From: Falsibacillus pallidus
GTDB lineage: Bacteria > Bacillota > Bacilli > Bacillales > DSM-25281
Reading direction: 5' to 3'
DNA: 64,000 nt
Assembly (NCBI RefSeq): GCF_003350505.1
Contig: NZ_QQAY01000015.1
Span: 1-64,000, forward strand
Shown: positions 1-7,988 of the stretch, piece after piece
How positions within the stretch are numbered: the first letter of the stretch is position 1
Layout: every line of letters starts with the position of its first letter
Notes under the pieces: model-generated
Databases searched by the model: none
Seen by the model: only the letters and a program-made list of their open reading frames with translations
What the model was told of the DNA's origin: nothing
Position numbers and translations under genes: made by a program

Positions 1-428
1 TCTGATCTTTCGCCACGTTTATACACGCCCTTTTTATAGTTGTATAGATTTAAACATGACGCCACTACCTGTGTCCACTTTTTATACTAACTTCAATAAG
101 AGTTCGGTTTTCGCGCATAGACTGCTTGGGCCGGCGCATAGCGGGTGGTTTTTCGCGCATAGAACATGTAAGGCCGCGCATAGACAAACATTTTTCGCGC
201 ATAAAGCTCGTTGAGCATTGGCATCTGCCATGATTTCCATGCTATTGTTCCTCATTTGTCCATTACTAAAGACATTTTGCTCATTATTTCTTCACATTTT
301 GTCCTTCCAGCAATGCAAAAGGGACATTTCATTCATTTTGAAGAGCCGATTTGTTCTCCAAGATCTTTGGAGAGACATCCCATTGCAATTTCAACAACAT
401 ATCGTCCCATCGCTCCAAATTTCCACAT
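1..428. other. Left-edge stretch without a recognisable gene
   Basis: No reading frame here looks like a gene. The open frames on the plus strand between 211 and 471 have no ribosome binding site and no recognisable protein. The stretch holds repeat array 1 (111-205). The rest is AT-rich DNA in which I see nothing further. Confidence 0.6.
111..205 (+). repeat. 21-bp phased GCGCATA array 1 (5 units)
   Basis: The core GCGCATA starts at 113, 134, 155, 176 and 197, so the spacing is exactly 21 bp five times in a row. The core is usually followed by G and preceded by TC or C. The intervening 13-14 bases differ between units. On the minus strand each core reads ATGCGC, giving an open frame with Met-Arg every seventh codon, but there is no ribosome binding site. 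Confidence 0.9.
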
Positions 429-458
429 AAAAAAAGACCCCCATAAGGGAGTCTTTTT
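428..458 (-). terminator. Rho-independent terminator of the cold-shock gene
   Basis: On the minus strand AAAGACTCCC is followed by a short loop and GGGGGTCTTTTTTT. It begins about 10 bases after the stop codon of the cold-shock gene, so it is the natural end of that transcript. Confidence 0.85.
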
Positions 459-467
459 AAAGGTTAA

Positions 468-668
468 TTAACCTTTGTTTACGTTAGCAGCTTGAGGTCC
501 GCGAGCGCCTTGCTCAACGTCGAAAGTTACTTTTTGACCTTCTTCTAAAGTTTTGAAGCCATCGCCTTGAATTGCTGAGAAATGTACGAATACATCGTCT
601 CCACCTTCAACTTCGATGAATCCGAAGCCTTTTTCTGCGTTAAACCATTTTACTGTACCTTGTTCCAT
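468..668 (-). CDS. cspC: Cold-shock protein, CspC-like
   Basis: A 66-residue single-domain cold-shock protein, an OB-fold single-stranded nucleic acid chaperone of the cytoplasm. RNP1 (KGFGFI, residues 13-18) and RNP2 (VFVHF, 26-30) are intact. The start with [10 protein letters not shown] and the segment DVEQGARG match my memory of Bacillus subtilis CspC better than CspB or CspD. The frame is open 18 codons further upstream, but AGGAGGT sits a few bases before the ATG at 668, so I take that start. It is monocistronic, with its own terminator. The choice among csp paralogues is the uncertain part. Confidence 0.93.
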   Translation of the reverse strand: MEQGTVKWFNAEKGFGFIEVEGGDDVFVHFSAIQGDGFKTLEEGQKVTFDVEQGARGPQAANVNKG

Positions 669-820
669 GTGTGTTACCTCCTGCGTGGATTGAATCCACA
701 ATGTATTACTATTATTGCTCAATACGAATTCAAAGGCGAAAAAGACCGAACAAAAATAATTGTAGATTCATCATAACAGATGGTTTAGATAAATGCAACC
801 CTCTTCCTCTCAAAAATAGG

Positions 821-984
821 CTATAAAGAAACACACGGAAAGACGGCTCTTGAAACAGGCATGGAACTTACTGTTCTCCACGTATTGGTGGCTGGATTGT
901 AAGCCTCTACTACGTTTAAATAGTTATTCGGAGGGATAAATCCGCCCATGACGAAAATTTCTGATCCACATGTACACGCTGCTG
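821..984 (-). other. C-terminal Kelch segment in a shifted frame
   Basis: This frame encodes GSEIFVMGGF, then VVEAYNPATNTW, the same Kelch-blade motif as the preceding gene, and ends in a stop at 821. It has no start of its own. It is read in continuity with the Kelch gene at 924-2432 if the run of seven C at 985-991 (G7 on the coding strand) is one base shorter. Confidence 0.75.
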
Positions 985-2432
985 CCCCCCCATCTGGCTG
1001 TGGGCATTGGTGCACCTGTTGACCATGTATCGGTGGCAGGATCGTAAATATATACAGTGTCTACGGCAACGGCAGGATCTCCGGGATCATTAAGAAACGT
1101 ATCTGGCGCTACAGGCTCATCTGGGTCTCTACCACCAAAGACATATATTTTACCTCCGAACGCCTCGGCTGCAACGAATGATAGAGGTTGAGGCAGCGGA
1201 GTTAGTGTGATCCATGTATTTGTCGCGGGATTAAAAGCATCATGATCTGCAAGATTCACCGATCCATTAAAGCCAGCAATTGCATGCAGCAGTCCATTCA
1301 ACGTGACAACGGCAAGTTCCGACCTTGGAGTAGGAAGCGGCGTACCTAGTGACCAAGTGTTTGTCGCAGGGTTGAAAACTTCTACAGTGGCCAACACCCC
1401 TGCACCAGAACCATTCGTACCTCCCACGGTGTAAAACAATCCATTCAACACATCGCCTCCCAGTGAACCTCTTGGTACATTTGCGGTTGGGGCAGCCGTC
1501 CAAGTATCGGTTTCTGGATCATAAAACTCCGCAGTTGCCACACCTGTAAATGCGGAAGGCGAAAAACCGTGGCTAACGATCACTTTTCCATTTCTCAGTA
1601 GCCCTGCAGCCTGTGCTTCCCTGACACCAAGCATTGGAGATACTGTGGTCCATGAATCTGTTTGGCAAAAATACTCATCGACTTCATTAATGGCAGCACC
1701 AGCATTCTCTCCTCCAAATACCAGGATCCGTGTTGGAGTGCAGTTAAAGAAAACTTCTCCCGCTGTCAGGGAAAGTTTTATTTTTGCTTGAAGCGTTACC
1801 CAATCGTATACCTTTTCAGCACGGATGCAGGTATCCTCAAATACCTGAAGTTCCCTTTTGATTATTTCATCGTTTTGATTGGTATTCTCTGTTTCAGTCG
1901 ATTGAAACACAACTGGACAGGACATAGGGATTCTTACGGGTGGGCACTGAGTCAGAATTTCATTTCTCGGGTTGCACAGCCCTGCTTGAACTTCAATCGT
2001 TGTATCTCCTGTTACTTTGATGGACTGGCAAATAGTCAAAAAGACAGAAAGCTGTCTGAGCGTATCTCCTGAACATTGAATGGTGGAAAAACAATTGAAG
2101 CTTGTCACCTTGCAATCAACGGTTGTACCTGTTGGTGCACAGAGCAGAACCTCTTCGTCAATATTAAACGGAATCGGCTCCGTCGTGCATGATCCATTGG
2201 CGCCGGTTACTTCCACTACTATATAGCCGCTTTTTAATAAATTGATTTTTTGTAATACCGCTGCAGTTCCATTCGGTATTCGAACGACGGTCTCTTTTCG
2301 TCCTGAAGGTTGTACAACTTCTTCACATCTAATGGAATTTTCATCTAAGGGATTGAGCCTTTGTCCTGTGGAATCAGTTAAATAGCAACTAATAGACAAT
2401 GGCCCAATTAATTGACACGGATTAAGAGCCAT
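924..2432 (-). CDS. Cysteine-rich N-terminus plus Kelch beta-propeller protein, frame broken near its end
   Basis: As read it has 502 residues from the ATG at 2432, chosen because AAAGGGAG lies just upstream. Residues 1-233 form a Cys-rich part I do not recognise, including DTCIRAEKVYDW near 200. Residues 235 onward hold about five Kelch repeats with the signature VFNPATNTW or FYDPETDTW and a GG pair per blade, predicting a beta-propeller. No signal peptide or membrane segment is seen. The last 30 residues are out of family because a G7 run at 985-991 shifts the frame. With G6 the last blade would continue to 821. Similar Cys-rich proteins in spore formers are often spore-surface proteins; that is only a guess here. 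Confidence 0.72.
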   Translation of the reverse strand: MALNPCQLIGPLSISCYLTDSTGQRLNPLDENSIRCEEVVQPSGRKETVVRIPNGTAAVLQKINLLKSGYIVVEVTGANGSCTTEPIPFNIDEEVLLCAPTGTTVDCKVTSFNCFSTIQCSGDTLRQLSVFLTICQSIKVTGDTTIEVQAGLCNPRNEILTQCPPVRIPMSCPVVFQSTETENTNQNDEIIKRELQVFEDTCIRAEKVYDWVTLQAKIKLSLTAGEVFFNCTPTRILVFGGENAGAAINEVDEYFCQTDSWTTVSPMLGVREAQAAGLLRNGKVIVSHGFSPSAFTGVATAEFYDPETDTWTAAPTANVPRGSLGGDVLNGLFYTVGGTNGSGAGVLATVEVFNPATNTWSLGTPLPTPRSELAVVTLNGLLHAIAGFNGSVNLADHDAFNPATNTWITLTPLPQPLSFVAAEAFGGKIYVFGGRDPDEPVAPDTFLNDPGDPAVAVDTVYIYDPATDTWSTGAPMPTARWGGSSVYMWIRNFRHGRIYPSE

Positions 2433-2530
2433 TCTCTTCTCCCTTTCTTTCCTTTGGCTTACTATAAAATATGTGAAAATTCCACCTTTTGTGTTAGACG
2501 ACTGCATCAATCAAACTCCATTTTCCGGGC

Positions 2531-2571
2531 AAAAAAAAGAATTCCTCGTGCACTTGAGGAAATCCTTTTTT
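2531..2571 (-). terminator. Terminator of the sigma-factor operon
   Basis: On the minus strand GGATTTCCTC, a loop, and GAGGAATTC are followed by a run of eight T. It overlaps the end of the small membrane-protein gene that closes the operon. Confidence 0.8.
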
Positions 2572-2818
2572 AGAAAAATAATAATATCCCTTCAACAACG
2601 GACACAATAACCATGGCACCAAGCGGAAAAAGCTTCATGGAAAGGAAACCGTGCTTTTTGGATCCAATCCGCTCAAGAGGATTTTTCGCCGGCTGGGCAA
2701 GAAAATAAATCAGTCTGTCCCACTTGGAAGATTTTATGGTAAATTCCGGTACATGCACTTCATATTGGTCCAATTTCCTCTTCAGATCATGATCATTTTT
2801 AAATGGATTCTGCTCCAT
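2570..2818 (-). CDS. Small single-pass membrane protein, possible anti-sigma partner
   Basis: 82 residues: a charged N-terminal half (about 1-60) and one membrane segment near the C-terminus (MKLFPLGAMVIVSVVEGILLFF region). It overlaps the sigma-factor gene upstream by 20 bases, so the two are translationally coupled. In ECF operons such a downstream small membrane protein with a cytoplasmic N-terminus is often the anti-sigma factor (YxlC of the sigY operon has this build). I see no zinc-binding anti-sigma motif, so the role is inference from position and topology only. Confidence 0.7.
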   Translation of the reverse strand: MEQNPFKNDHDLKRKLDQYEVHVPEFTIKSSKWDRLIYFLAQPAKNPLERIGSKKHGFLSMKLFPLGAMVIVSVVEGILLFF

Positions 2819-3338
2819 ATCCGAAGTCCCCCAATTCTTTTTTTAATAGTTGAATGGCGCTGTGCAATCTGGATTTAACTGTCCCTTTCGGAACTCCAAG
2901 GATCTGGGCAATTTCGCCTTGGCTCAAATCATGATAGTAAAATAAGAGAACGACCGCCCGTTGAATTTCTGGAAGTTCGGCTACCGCAGCCTGGACAGCC
3001 ATCCGGTCATCCTGCTGTATCGATTCCACTGGAGGTGGTGCAAGAAAAGGCAGGAGTGTCCTCCACTTCTTGCGCCGATTCAATTTCGTGACCATATGGT
3101 TGTAGGCAATTTGAAAAAGGTATGATTTTACCTTCCCTTTGCTTAAATCAAACCCATGCCGGCTGGACTGAATTTTCACAAAGACATCCTGAACGATATC
3201 GATGCTAAGCTGTTCATCTCTCGTGTAGCGGAACACAAAGCAATACAAAGGTTTTCTGAATGATTCATACAGGTGGGCCAGTGCCTCCGTGTCCCCGCTC
3301 TGGTAGGCGTACATCCATTCCTCTGCCCGCTCACTCAA
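2799..3338 (-). CDS. ECF-type RNA polymerase sigma factor
   Basis: 179 residues, the usual ECF length. Region 2 (about 12-80) contains the core-binding and -10 recognition helix (LSIDIVQDVFVKI). Region 4 (about 115-172) has the -35 recognition helix-turn-helix GEIAQILGVPKGTVKSRLHS. There is no region 3. It overlaps genes on both sides, so it lies in a three-gene operon between two membrane proteins. The candidate promoter upstream of the operon has the AAC-type -35 expected for ECF factors, suggesting autoregulation. I cannot assign it to SigY, SigV or another named group. Confidence 0.92.
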   Translation of the reverse strand: MSERAEEWMYAYQSGDTEALAHLYESFRKPLYCFVFRYTRDEQLSIDIVQDVFVKIQSSRHGFDLSKGKVKSYLFQIAYNHMVTKLNRRKKWRTLLPFLAPPPVESIQQDDRMAVQAAVAELPEIQRAVVLLFYYHDLSQGEIAQILGVPKGTVKSRLHSAIQLLKKELGDFGYGAESI

Positions 3339-3702
3339 TGGAATCCCCCCATCTTGCTTTGATGGATTTCAGCGTATTTGAAATGCGGACAAGCAAATAG
3401 ATTACTGAGATGAGCGTCCATACCTGTCCTTGGTTGGTGAAAAATTGGACATAGACATTCTCCCTGTCTTCCCCAAAGGAAATGAGCATATTTAAGACCT
3501 GTATACAGATAATCGAATAGATTGCCAGCCCCAATGTCAACGTATCAAACACATTCCACCGCAGGAATATCTTCGTCTTTTTATAATTGATTTTCCCGTT
3601 CTCTTTTACGATATATTTTTGATTCATCGGCAGCATGACCGCCATGATTAACCCAATGATTACAACCGTAACGATCAGCGAAACCATCCATCCCATCCCC
3701 AT
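3331..3702 (-). CDS. Membrane protein, first gene of the sigma-factor operon
   Basis: 123 residues with about three membrane segments (roughly 6-25, 52-75 and 92-110) separated by charged stretches. The family is not recognised. AGGTG lies five bases before the ATG at 3702. Its end overlaps the sigma-factor start by eight bases. The position before an ECF factor suggests a sensor or accessory role in controlling the sigma factor, but nothing in the sequence proves this. Confidence 0.75.
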   Translation of the reverse strand: MGMGWMVSLIVTVVIIGLIMAVMLPMNQKYIVKENGKINYKKTKIFLRWNVFDTLTLGLAIYSIICIQVLNMLISFGEDRENVYVQFFTNQGQVWTLISVIYLLVRISNTLKSIKARWGDSIE

Positions 3703-3734
3703 AGAAACACCTCATTTAATTTGTTTTTCATTAG

Positions 3735-3763
3735 CTATACAATCGGCATCGCAGAATGGTTCA
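3735..3763 (-). promoter_or_regulatory. Candidate ECF-type promoter
   Basis: On the minus strand TGAACC and GTATAG are separated by 17 bases, about 30 bases before the first gene of the sigma operon. ECF promoters typically carry AAC in the -35 and GT/CGT in the -10. The match is suggestive of autoregulation, not decisive. Confidence 0.45.
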
Positions 3764-3779
3764 CTTTAATTTCAAAAAA

Positions 3780-4241
3780 TTAATCTACCGGTATCCAGAT
3801 ATCCATTTCGTATTCATCTGTGTATTCTTTTCCAAAGAGCTGCAGTGGGACTACTTCGATCTCAGGGATTCCTTTTGTTATTGAATATCCATCCTGATCA
3901 AAAATCCCCCATATTTCACCATACGTTTCAGGGATCTCATGGGCACTCCCTCTATGTTTAAAAACAACATATTTATGAGCCGGGAAAATATGAACCGTCA
4001 TCCCTTCCCCTATTTTCTTAAAATCCACTTGATCCAGTTCAACACCACACGTGTAAAAATAATCATTGCTGCGAGGAGGCAGGCAAACTCCAGTTATATG
4101 TCCAGGATTTTGGTCTACAAAAACTTTATACGCCTTCTTCCATAAATCAGGAATGGGATGGACCACATTACTGTTCCAAGTCCCTGGTGCACTGAAGCCC
4201 ACTATCGTAAACGAATCTTTTTTCTTTTCTATAAAATCCAT
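3780..4241 (-). CDS. GyrI-like / AraC-type effector-binding domain protein
   Basis: 153 residues from the ATG at 4241, preferred over an in-frame ATG eight codons upstream because AAAGGGGG precedes it. The whole protein resembles the small-molecule-binding domain found at the C-terminus of BmrR-type regulators and as a stand-alone GyrI-like protein: a central CGVELD strand and a C-terminal EMDIWIPVD ending, where the conserved acidic residue sits in these proteins. No DNA-binding domain is attached. It probably binds a lipophilic ligand; the ligand and partner are unknown. Confidence 0.75.
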   Translation of the reverse strand: MDFIEKKKDSFTIVGFSAPGTWNSNVVHPIPDLWKKAYKVFVDQNPGHITGVCLPPRSNDYFYTCGVELDQVDFKKIGEGMTVHIFPAHKYVVFKHRGSAHEIPETYGEIWGIFDQDGYSITKGIPEIEVVPLQLFGKEYTDEYEMDIWIPVD

Positions 4242-4390
4242 TTTTGAAGCCCCCTTTTTATTCAATTGTAATCGAGTAAATGGGGGTCATCCGGTCTTTT
4301 TATGCGATTTTACGGCAGGTACTCTCACTAAAGTGGAATATTATGGTTTAATAATGGTATTGATACCGCTTAAGAAGGGGGAGAATTGAA

Positions 4391-4912
4391 TTGTTTTTTC
4401 TTCAAATGTCGGGCTTTCCAGGTTCGGGTAAATCCACTCTTGCAAGATTGATAGCAAAGGAAACAAGTGCTGTTATCGTCGACCATGATATTGTAAAGTC
4501 TGCCCTGTTGGAATCCATGAACGATAGTATCGAAGCAAAGGTTGCCGGGAAAATCTCTTACAATATCGACTGGTCATTAATAGATTTCCATCTCTCACAA
4601 GGACATAATGTGATCTTTGACAGTCCTTGCCTTTATTCAGAGATGGTTCAAAAAGGGTTGGACCTAACTGAAAAATACGGTGCTGAATACAAATATGTAG
4701 AATGTTTAGTAGACGATTTTCATCTCATAAATGAAAGATTGAAAACTCGCAATCGCAAAATCAGCCAAATAAAAGAAATTGCTTCCGAAGAAACTTTTTA
4801 TCATGCCGTAGCAAGCAGCAAGAAACCATCTAATAAAGAATGCTTGGTTATTAATTCGGGACAGCCCATTGAAAATTATTTAGATGAAGTTCTAAAATAT
4901 GTTTGCAAATAA
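4391..4912 (+). CDS. P-loop kinase of the AAA_33 (zeta-toxin/adenylylsulfate-kinase-like) type
   Basis: 173 residues from a TTG start preceded by AAGGGGGAG. Walker A is GFPGSGKS at residues 8-15. The following VDHDIVKSALL resembles the acceptor-side segment of small phosphotransferases, and LIDFHLSQGHNVIFDSP carries the second beta-strand and Asp typical of AAA_33 kinases. Basic residues RLKTRNRK near 118-125 suit a lid. The substrate cannot be named. It stands alone, with no antitoxin-like neighbour, so a zeta-toxin role is unlikely. Confidence 0.82.
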   Translation: MFFLQMSGFPGSGKSTLARLIAKETSAVIVDHDIVKSALLESMNDSIEAKVAGKISYNIDWSLIDFHLSQGHNVIFDSPCLYSEMVQKGLDLTEKYGAEYKYVECLVDDFHLINERLKTRNRKISQIKEIASEETFYHAVASSKKPSNKECLVINSGQPIENYLDEVLKYVCK

Positions 4913-4920
4913 CCCGATCT

Positions 4921-5115
4921 TTACCGCTCCTCTTTTTGCGACTTCTGATATTTAAGAAATGCAATTCCATATAAAATGACGATAAGTACTCCTCCGATTA
5001 AAAAGACGTAAGACAGGAGCATCCTTCCATCCCTTTGGTGGTTATAGGCTTGAGAAAAGGCAATGATTGAGGTCAAAAAAGCCAACAGAGTCTCGGTCAT
5101 TGTCAATTTTCGCAT
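4921..5115 (-). CDS. Small two-pass membrane protein
   Basis: 64 residues with two hydrophobic segments (about 8-22 and 34-54), a basic YQKSQKEER tail and AAGGGGAC upstream of the ATG. The family is not recognised. It is convergent with the kinase gene, whose stop is only eight bases away. Confidence 0.7.
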   Translation of the reverse strand: MRKLTMTETLLAFLTSIIAFSQAYNHQRDGRMLLSYVFLIGGVLIVILYGIAFLKYQKSQKEER

Positions 5116-5216
5116 GAATAAGTCCCCTTTCAGGTTAAGGCGAAAACCAAATTTTTCAATATAGTATAATAGAAGCTTCTCTCTTTAAAAAGGAAATTCC
5201 TGCCCATGCAGCGAAG

Positions 5217-5243
5217 TTTATAGAGTTTAACGAATTCTATAAA
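5217..5243. promoter_or_regulatory. Imperfect palindrome upstream of the GNAT gene
   Basis: TTTATAGA and TCTATAAA flank an 11-base centre that is itself partly symmetric. It lies about 20 bases before the next start codon and has no T-run. It could be an operator or a leader hairpin. Confidence 0.35.
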
Positions 5244-5264
5244 CAAAGCAGGTGCTAACTTTTT

Positions 5265-6092
5265 ATGTTGACAAGCAAAAAACTGAAAGATATTGAAAAG
5301 CTGCAAAAAGAGTGTGAAGCCCACGATGGCATCCAACTAAAACTGAATTGGGAAATGCTGAAAGAACGGAATTCTGATCAGCTGGACTTTTTCTATTATG
5401 AAGGCGATGAACTCATTGGATTCCTTGGATTATATGGATTTGGTTCAACAGTGGAAGTCTGCGGGATGGTCAAACCATCTGAACGACGTAAAGGCCATTT
5501 CAAAAAGCTCTTCCATGATGGGATGGAATCAGTGAAAAACAACGGCTTTAAACGCATCCTTTTGAATACACCGGCTGGTTCTGCTTCTGGAAAATCATTT
5601 GTGAAAAGTGTCGGTGCGGAACATAAATTTTCCGAACATCAGATGAAATGGCAAGAGCAGCCCCTGAAAGAGACCGAGGGATTCACGCTTCGTCCGGCTG
5701 TGCCGGAAGACTTAGATGCAAGGGTGCACTTAAGCGTAACCGGTTTTGGAGTGAGCGAGGCAGATGCACGGGAAATGGAGTCAAGGACAAGCAATCGGGC
5801 AGACACCAAGGTCTATATGATTGACGTAAATGGCAGCACGATTGGTAAAATCCGAATATCTCTTGAAGAAGGCGGCAAGGAAGCCTGGATTTATGGTTTT
5901 GCCATTTCTCCCGAACAGCGCGGTAAAGGCATCGGGCGAAAAGTATTGAATAAAGTTGTCAACGATCACATTGCTGAAGGCAGATCTGTACACTTGGAAG
6001 TTGAAACGAAAAATGATCATGCACTTGGATTATATGAGTCTGTTGGCTTCAAAACCGTACATGCACAGGAGTATTATTCGTATTCGCTTTAA
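5265..6092 (+). CDS. Tandem GNAT-domain N-acetyltransferase
   Basis: 275 residues with two GNAT folds. The N-terminal copy (about 20-125) has VEVCGMVKPSERRKGHFKKL, a degenerate acetyl-CoA loop. The C-terminal copy (about 139-275) has the canonical AISPEQRGKGIGRKVL (R/Q-x-x-G-x-G/A) and ends with ALGLYESVGF, typical of the family. The N-terminal half may be structural or a second active unit. It likely transfers an acetyl group to an amine; the substrate is unknown. A 9-bp hairpin at 6101-6126 follows the gene. Confidence 0.88.
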   Translation: MLTSKKLKDIEKLQKECEAHDGIQLKLNWEMLKERNSDQLDFFYYEGDELIGFLGLYGFGSTVEVCGMVKPSERRKGHFKKLFHDGMESVKNNGFKRILLNTPAGSASGKSFVKSVGAEHKFSEHQMKWQEQPLKETEGFTLRPAVPEDLDARVHLSVTGFGVSEADAREMESRTSNRADTKVYMIDVNGSTIGKIRISLEEGGKEAWIYGFAISPEQRGKGIGRKVLNKVVNDHIAEGRSVHLEVETKNDHALGLYESVGFKTVHAQEYYSYSL

Positions 6093-6100
6093 CGAAATTG

Positions 6101-6126
6101 GCGTCTGCTTCAATTTGAGCAGACGC
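6101..6126 (+). terminator. Hairpin between the GNAT gene and bceR
   Basis: GCGTCTGCT and AGCAGACGC form a perfect 9-bp stem with an 8-base loop. The T-run after it is weak, so it may act as a partial terminator with some readthrough into bceR. Confidence 0.6.
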
Positions 6127-6146
6127 TTCAAAATGTGGTGAAATAA

Positions 6147-6836
6147 ATGTTTAAACTATTAGTAATTGAAGATGACGCGACATTATTTAACGAGGTCAAA
6201 GACCGGCTATCCCAGTGGTCCTATGATGTCTTTGGCATCTCTGACTTCGGGAATGTCATGCAGGAATTTTCCGAAATCAAGCCTGACCTTGTCATCATTG
6301 ATATTCAACTGCCTAAATTCGATGGCTTTCATTGGTGTCGGATGATTCGGTCGCATTCGAACGTCCCGATCCTTTTCCTTTCTTCCAGGGACCATCCCAC
6401 TGATATGGTGATGTCCATGCAGCTCGGTGCAGATGACTTTGTCCAAAAGCCTTTTCACTTTGACGTGTTGATTGCAAAAATACAGGCCGTACTTCGCCGC
6501 GTTTATAATTACAATACAGAGGCAGTCAGCTTCAAAACATGGTGCGGCGCTGCGGTGGACTACGAACGGAATACGGTTTCAAATGACGAAGGATCTGTTG
6601 AATTGACGAAGAATGAAATGTTTATCTTAAAACTGTTGATTGATCAAAAGAATAAAATCGTGAGCCGGGACCATCTTATCAACAGTCTATGGGATGATAA
6701 GCGGTTCATCAGCGACAATACCTTGACTGTAAATGTAAACCGCCTCCGCAAGAGACTGGAGGAAATCGGTCTTGGGACCTTTATAGAAACAAAAGTGGGT
6801 CAAGGCTATATTGCCATCGAAGAGGAACCATCATGA
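6147..6836 (+). CDS. bceR: BceR-type response regulator (OmpR family)
   Basis: 229 residues. The receiver domain (1-120) has the acidic pocket EDD at 8-10, the phosphoacceptor Asp52 (IIDIQLPKFDG) and the conserved Lys in FVQKPFHFD. The C-terminal winged helix (about 130-226) ends with ETKVGQGYIAIEE, as in OmpR-type regulators. Its stop overlaps the kinase start by four bases (ATGA). With the kinase and BceAB-type transporter downstream, it fits the Bacillus modules that respond to cell-wall-active antimicrobial peptides such as bacitracin. A dyad before bceA is its probable target. Whether it is the BceR, YxdJ or PsdR orthologue is not resolved. Confidence 0.9.
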   Translation: MFKLLVIEDDATLFNEVKDRLSQWSYDVFGISDFGNVMQEFSEIKPDLVIIDIQLPKFDGFHWCRMIRSHSNVPILFLSSRDHPTDMVMSMQLGADDFVQKPFHFDVLIAKIQAVLRRVYNYNTEAVSFKTWCGAAVDYERNTVSNDEGSVELTKNEMFILKLLIDQKNKIVSRDHLINSLWDDKRFISDNTLTVNVNRLRKRLEEIGLGTFIETKVGQGYIAIEEEPS

Positions 6837-7840
6837 TCCGGAAATACATATGGGAAAGAAAAAGCTGGCTGCTATTCGTCATCGCAATGGAACTTCTTTT
6901 TATTTTTGTAGCCGTATTGGATGAAGCGATCCCTCTTTCTCCAATTTTGTATATGGTCTTCCTCTCTTCACTCTTGTTTATCATCTTTGTCGTCATTCGC
7001 TATCAGAGGGAAGTTAAGTTTTATCAAAAGCTTCAGGAATGGGACAACAATTTGAATGTAACCGATTTGGACTATCCAGTAGCACCCTTTGAAAAAATCG
7101 TGGCAGAGAGTCTTTCTAAACAAGCAGATTTATTAAAGGAGTCTTCATCTGATATCCGTACAGCGATGGAACAGGAAAAAGACGACTTGCTTTCCTGGAT
7201 TCATGAGGTCAAAACCCCATTAACTGCGATGCACCTCATCATTGAACGAATGGAAGACAAAATGCTGAAATCCCAGTTGAAATATGAGTGGCTTAGAATC
7301 CACCTCCTGCTTGATCAGCAGCTTCATCAAAAAAGGATTACATTCATTGAAAATGACCTTTATATTGAAAAAGTTGATTTGGAATCGATTCTATTCGGTG
7401 AATTCAAAACGCTGCAATCCTGGTGCATCCAAAAGGGAATCGGATTTGACCTCGATTTAGTTGAAGCAGAAGTCCTTAGTGATGCCAAATGGCTTGCCTT
7501 CATCCTTCGCCAGCTGCTGACAAATGCCGTAAAATACAGCGAGGCTTCTGAAATTATGATTAAGAGCAGGATGGAAAACGAACGGACTATTTTAAGTATT
7601 CAAGATTTTGGGCGAGGCATCGAAGCAAAAGATTTGCCGCGTATTTTTGAAAGAGGCTTCACCTCAACTGTGGACCACCATGATAATGCATCGACCGGCA
7701 TGGGACTATATTTGGCCAAGAAAGCTGCTGGACCATTGCTGATTGATATACAGGCAGGCTCGATTCGCGGGGAAGGCACAACCTTCTCCCTCGTATTCCC
7801 GCGGAAGAATGACTTTGTAGGAATCATGGAAGGCATCTGA
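6833..7840 (+). CDS. bceS: BceS-type intramembrane-sensing histidine kinase
   Basis: 335 residues. Two membrane helices (about 11-29 and 36-57) are joined by only a few residues, so there is no extracellular sensor domain, the hallmark of the BceS group. The H-box is [10 protein letters not shown] with His124. The ATPase domain follows, with the N-box region [10 protein letters not shown] and G-boxes DFGRGI and GMGLYLAKK. In this family the kinase senses peptide through flux of the partner ABC transporter, here bceAB immediately downstream. Confidence 0.9.
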   Translation: MIRKYIWERKSWLLFVIAMELLFIFVAVLDEAIPLSPILYMVFLSSLLFIIFVVIRYQREVKFYQKLQEWDNNLNVTDLDYPVAPFEKIVAESLSKQADLLKESSSDIRTAMEQEKDDLLSWIHEVKTPLTAMHLIIERMEDKMLKSQLKYEWLRIHLLLDQQLHQKRITFIENDLYIEKVDLESILFGEFKTLQSWCIQKGIGFDLDLVEAEVLSDAKWLAFILRQLLTNAVKYSEASEIMIKSRMENERTILSIQDFGRGIEAKDLPRIFERGFTSTVDHHDNASTGMGLYLAKKAAGPLLIDIQAGSIRGEGTTFSLVFPRKNDFVGIMEGI

Positions 7841-7882
7841 TTCGGGGAATTCAGAATGCACATTCAACCAAATGACACGGCG

Positions 7883-7900
7883 TGTGACAATAATGTCACA
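7883..7900. promoter_or_regulatory. BceR-type operator upstream of bceA
   Basis: A perfect dyad of TGTGAC and GTCACA separated by six bases lies about 90 bases before bceA. Inverted repeats of this kind precede BceR-controlled transporter operons in Bacillus. A TATAAT at 7952-7957 has no good -35 at 17 bases, as expected for an activator-dependent promoter. Confidence 0.75.
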
Positions 7901-7951
7901 TGCTTTTCTATTTTGTTCGTGGAATAAAAGGAAAAGGAAGTGGATGCTTTT

Positions 7952-7957
7952 TATAAT
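7952..7957 (+). promoter_or_regulatory. -10 element of the bceAB promoter
   Basis: TATAAT lies 32 bases before the bceA start. The expected -35 position reads AGGAAA, a poor match, which agrees with dependence on the upstream response-regulator site. Confidence 0.55.
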
Positions 7958-7988
7958 AAAAGTATCAAATCAAAGGAGTTTTTCATTT

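Noticed and set aside
1662-2072. 136-codon plus-strand frame opposite the Kelch gene
   Set aside because: It is antisense to a protein with clear motifs, and I see no ribosome binding site or domain in it.
4391-4912. P-loop kinase as a zeta-type toxin
   Set aside because: The Walker A fits, but there is no epsilon antitoxin-like gene next to it and the family also contains ordinary kinases.
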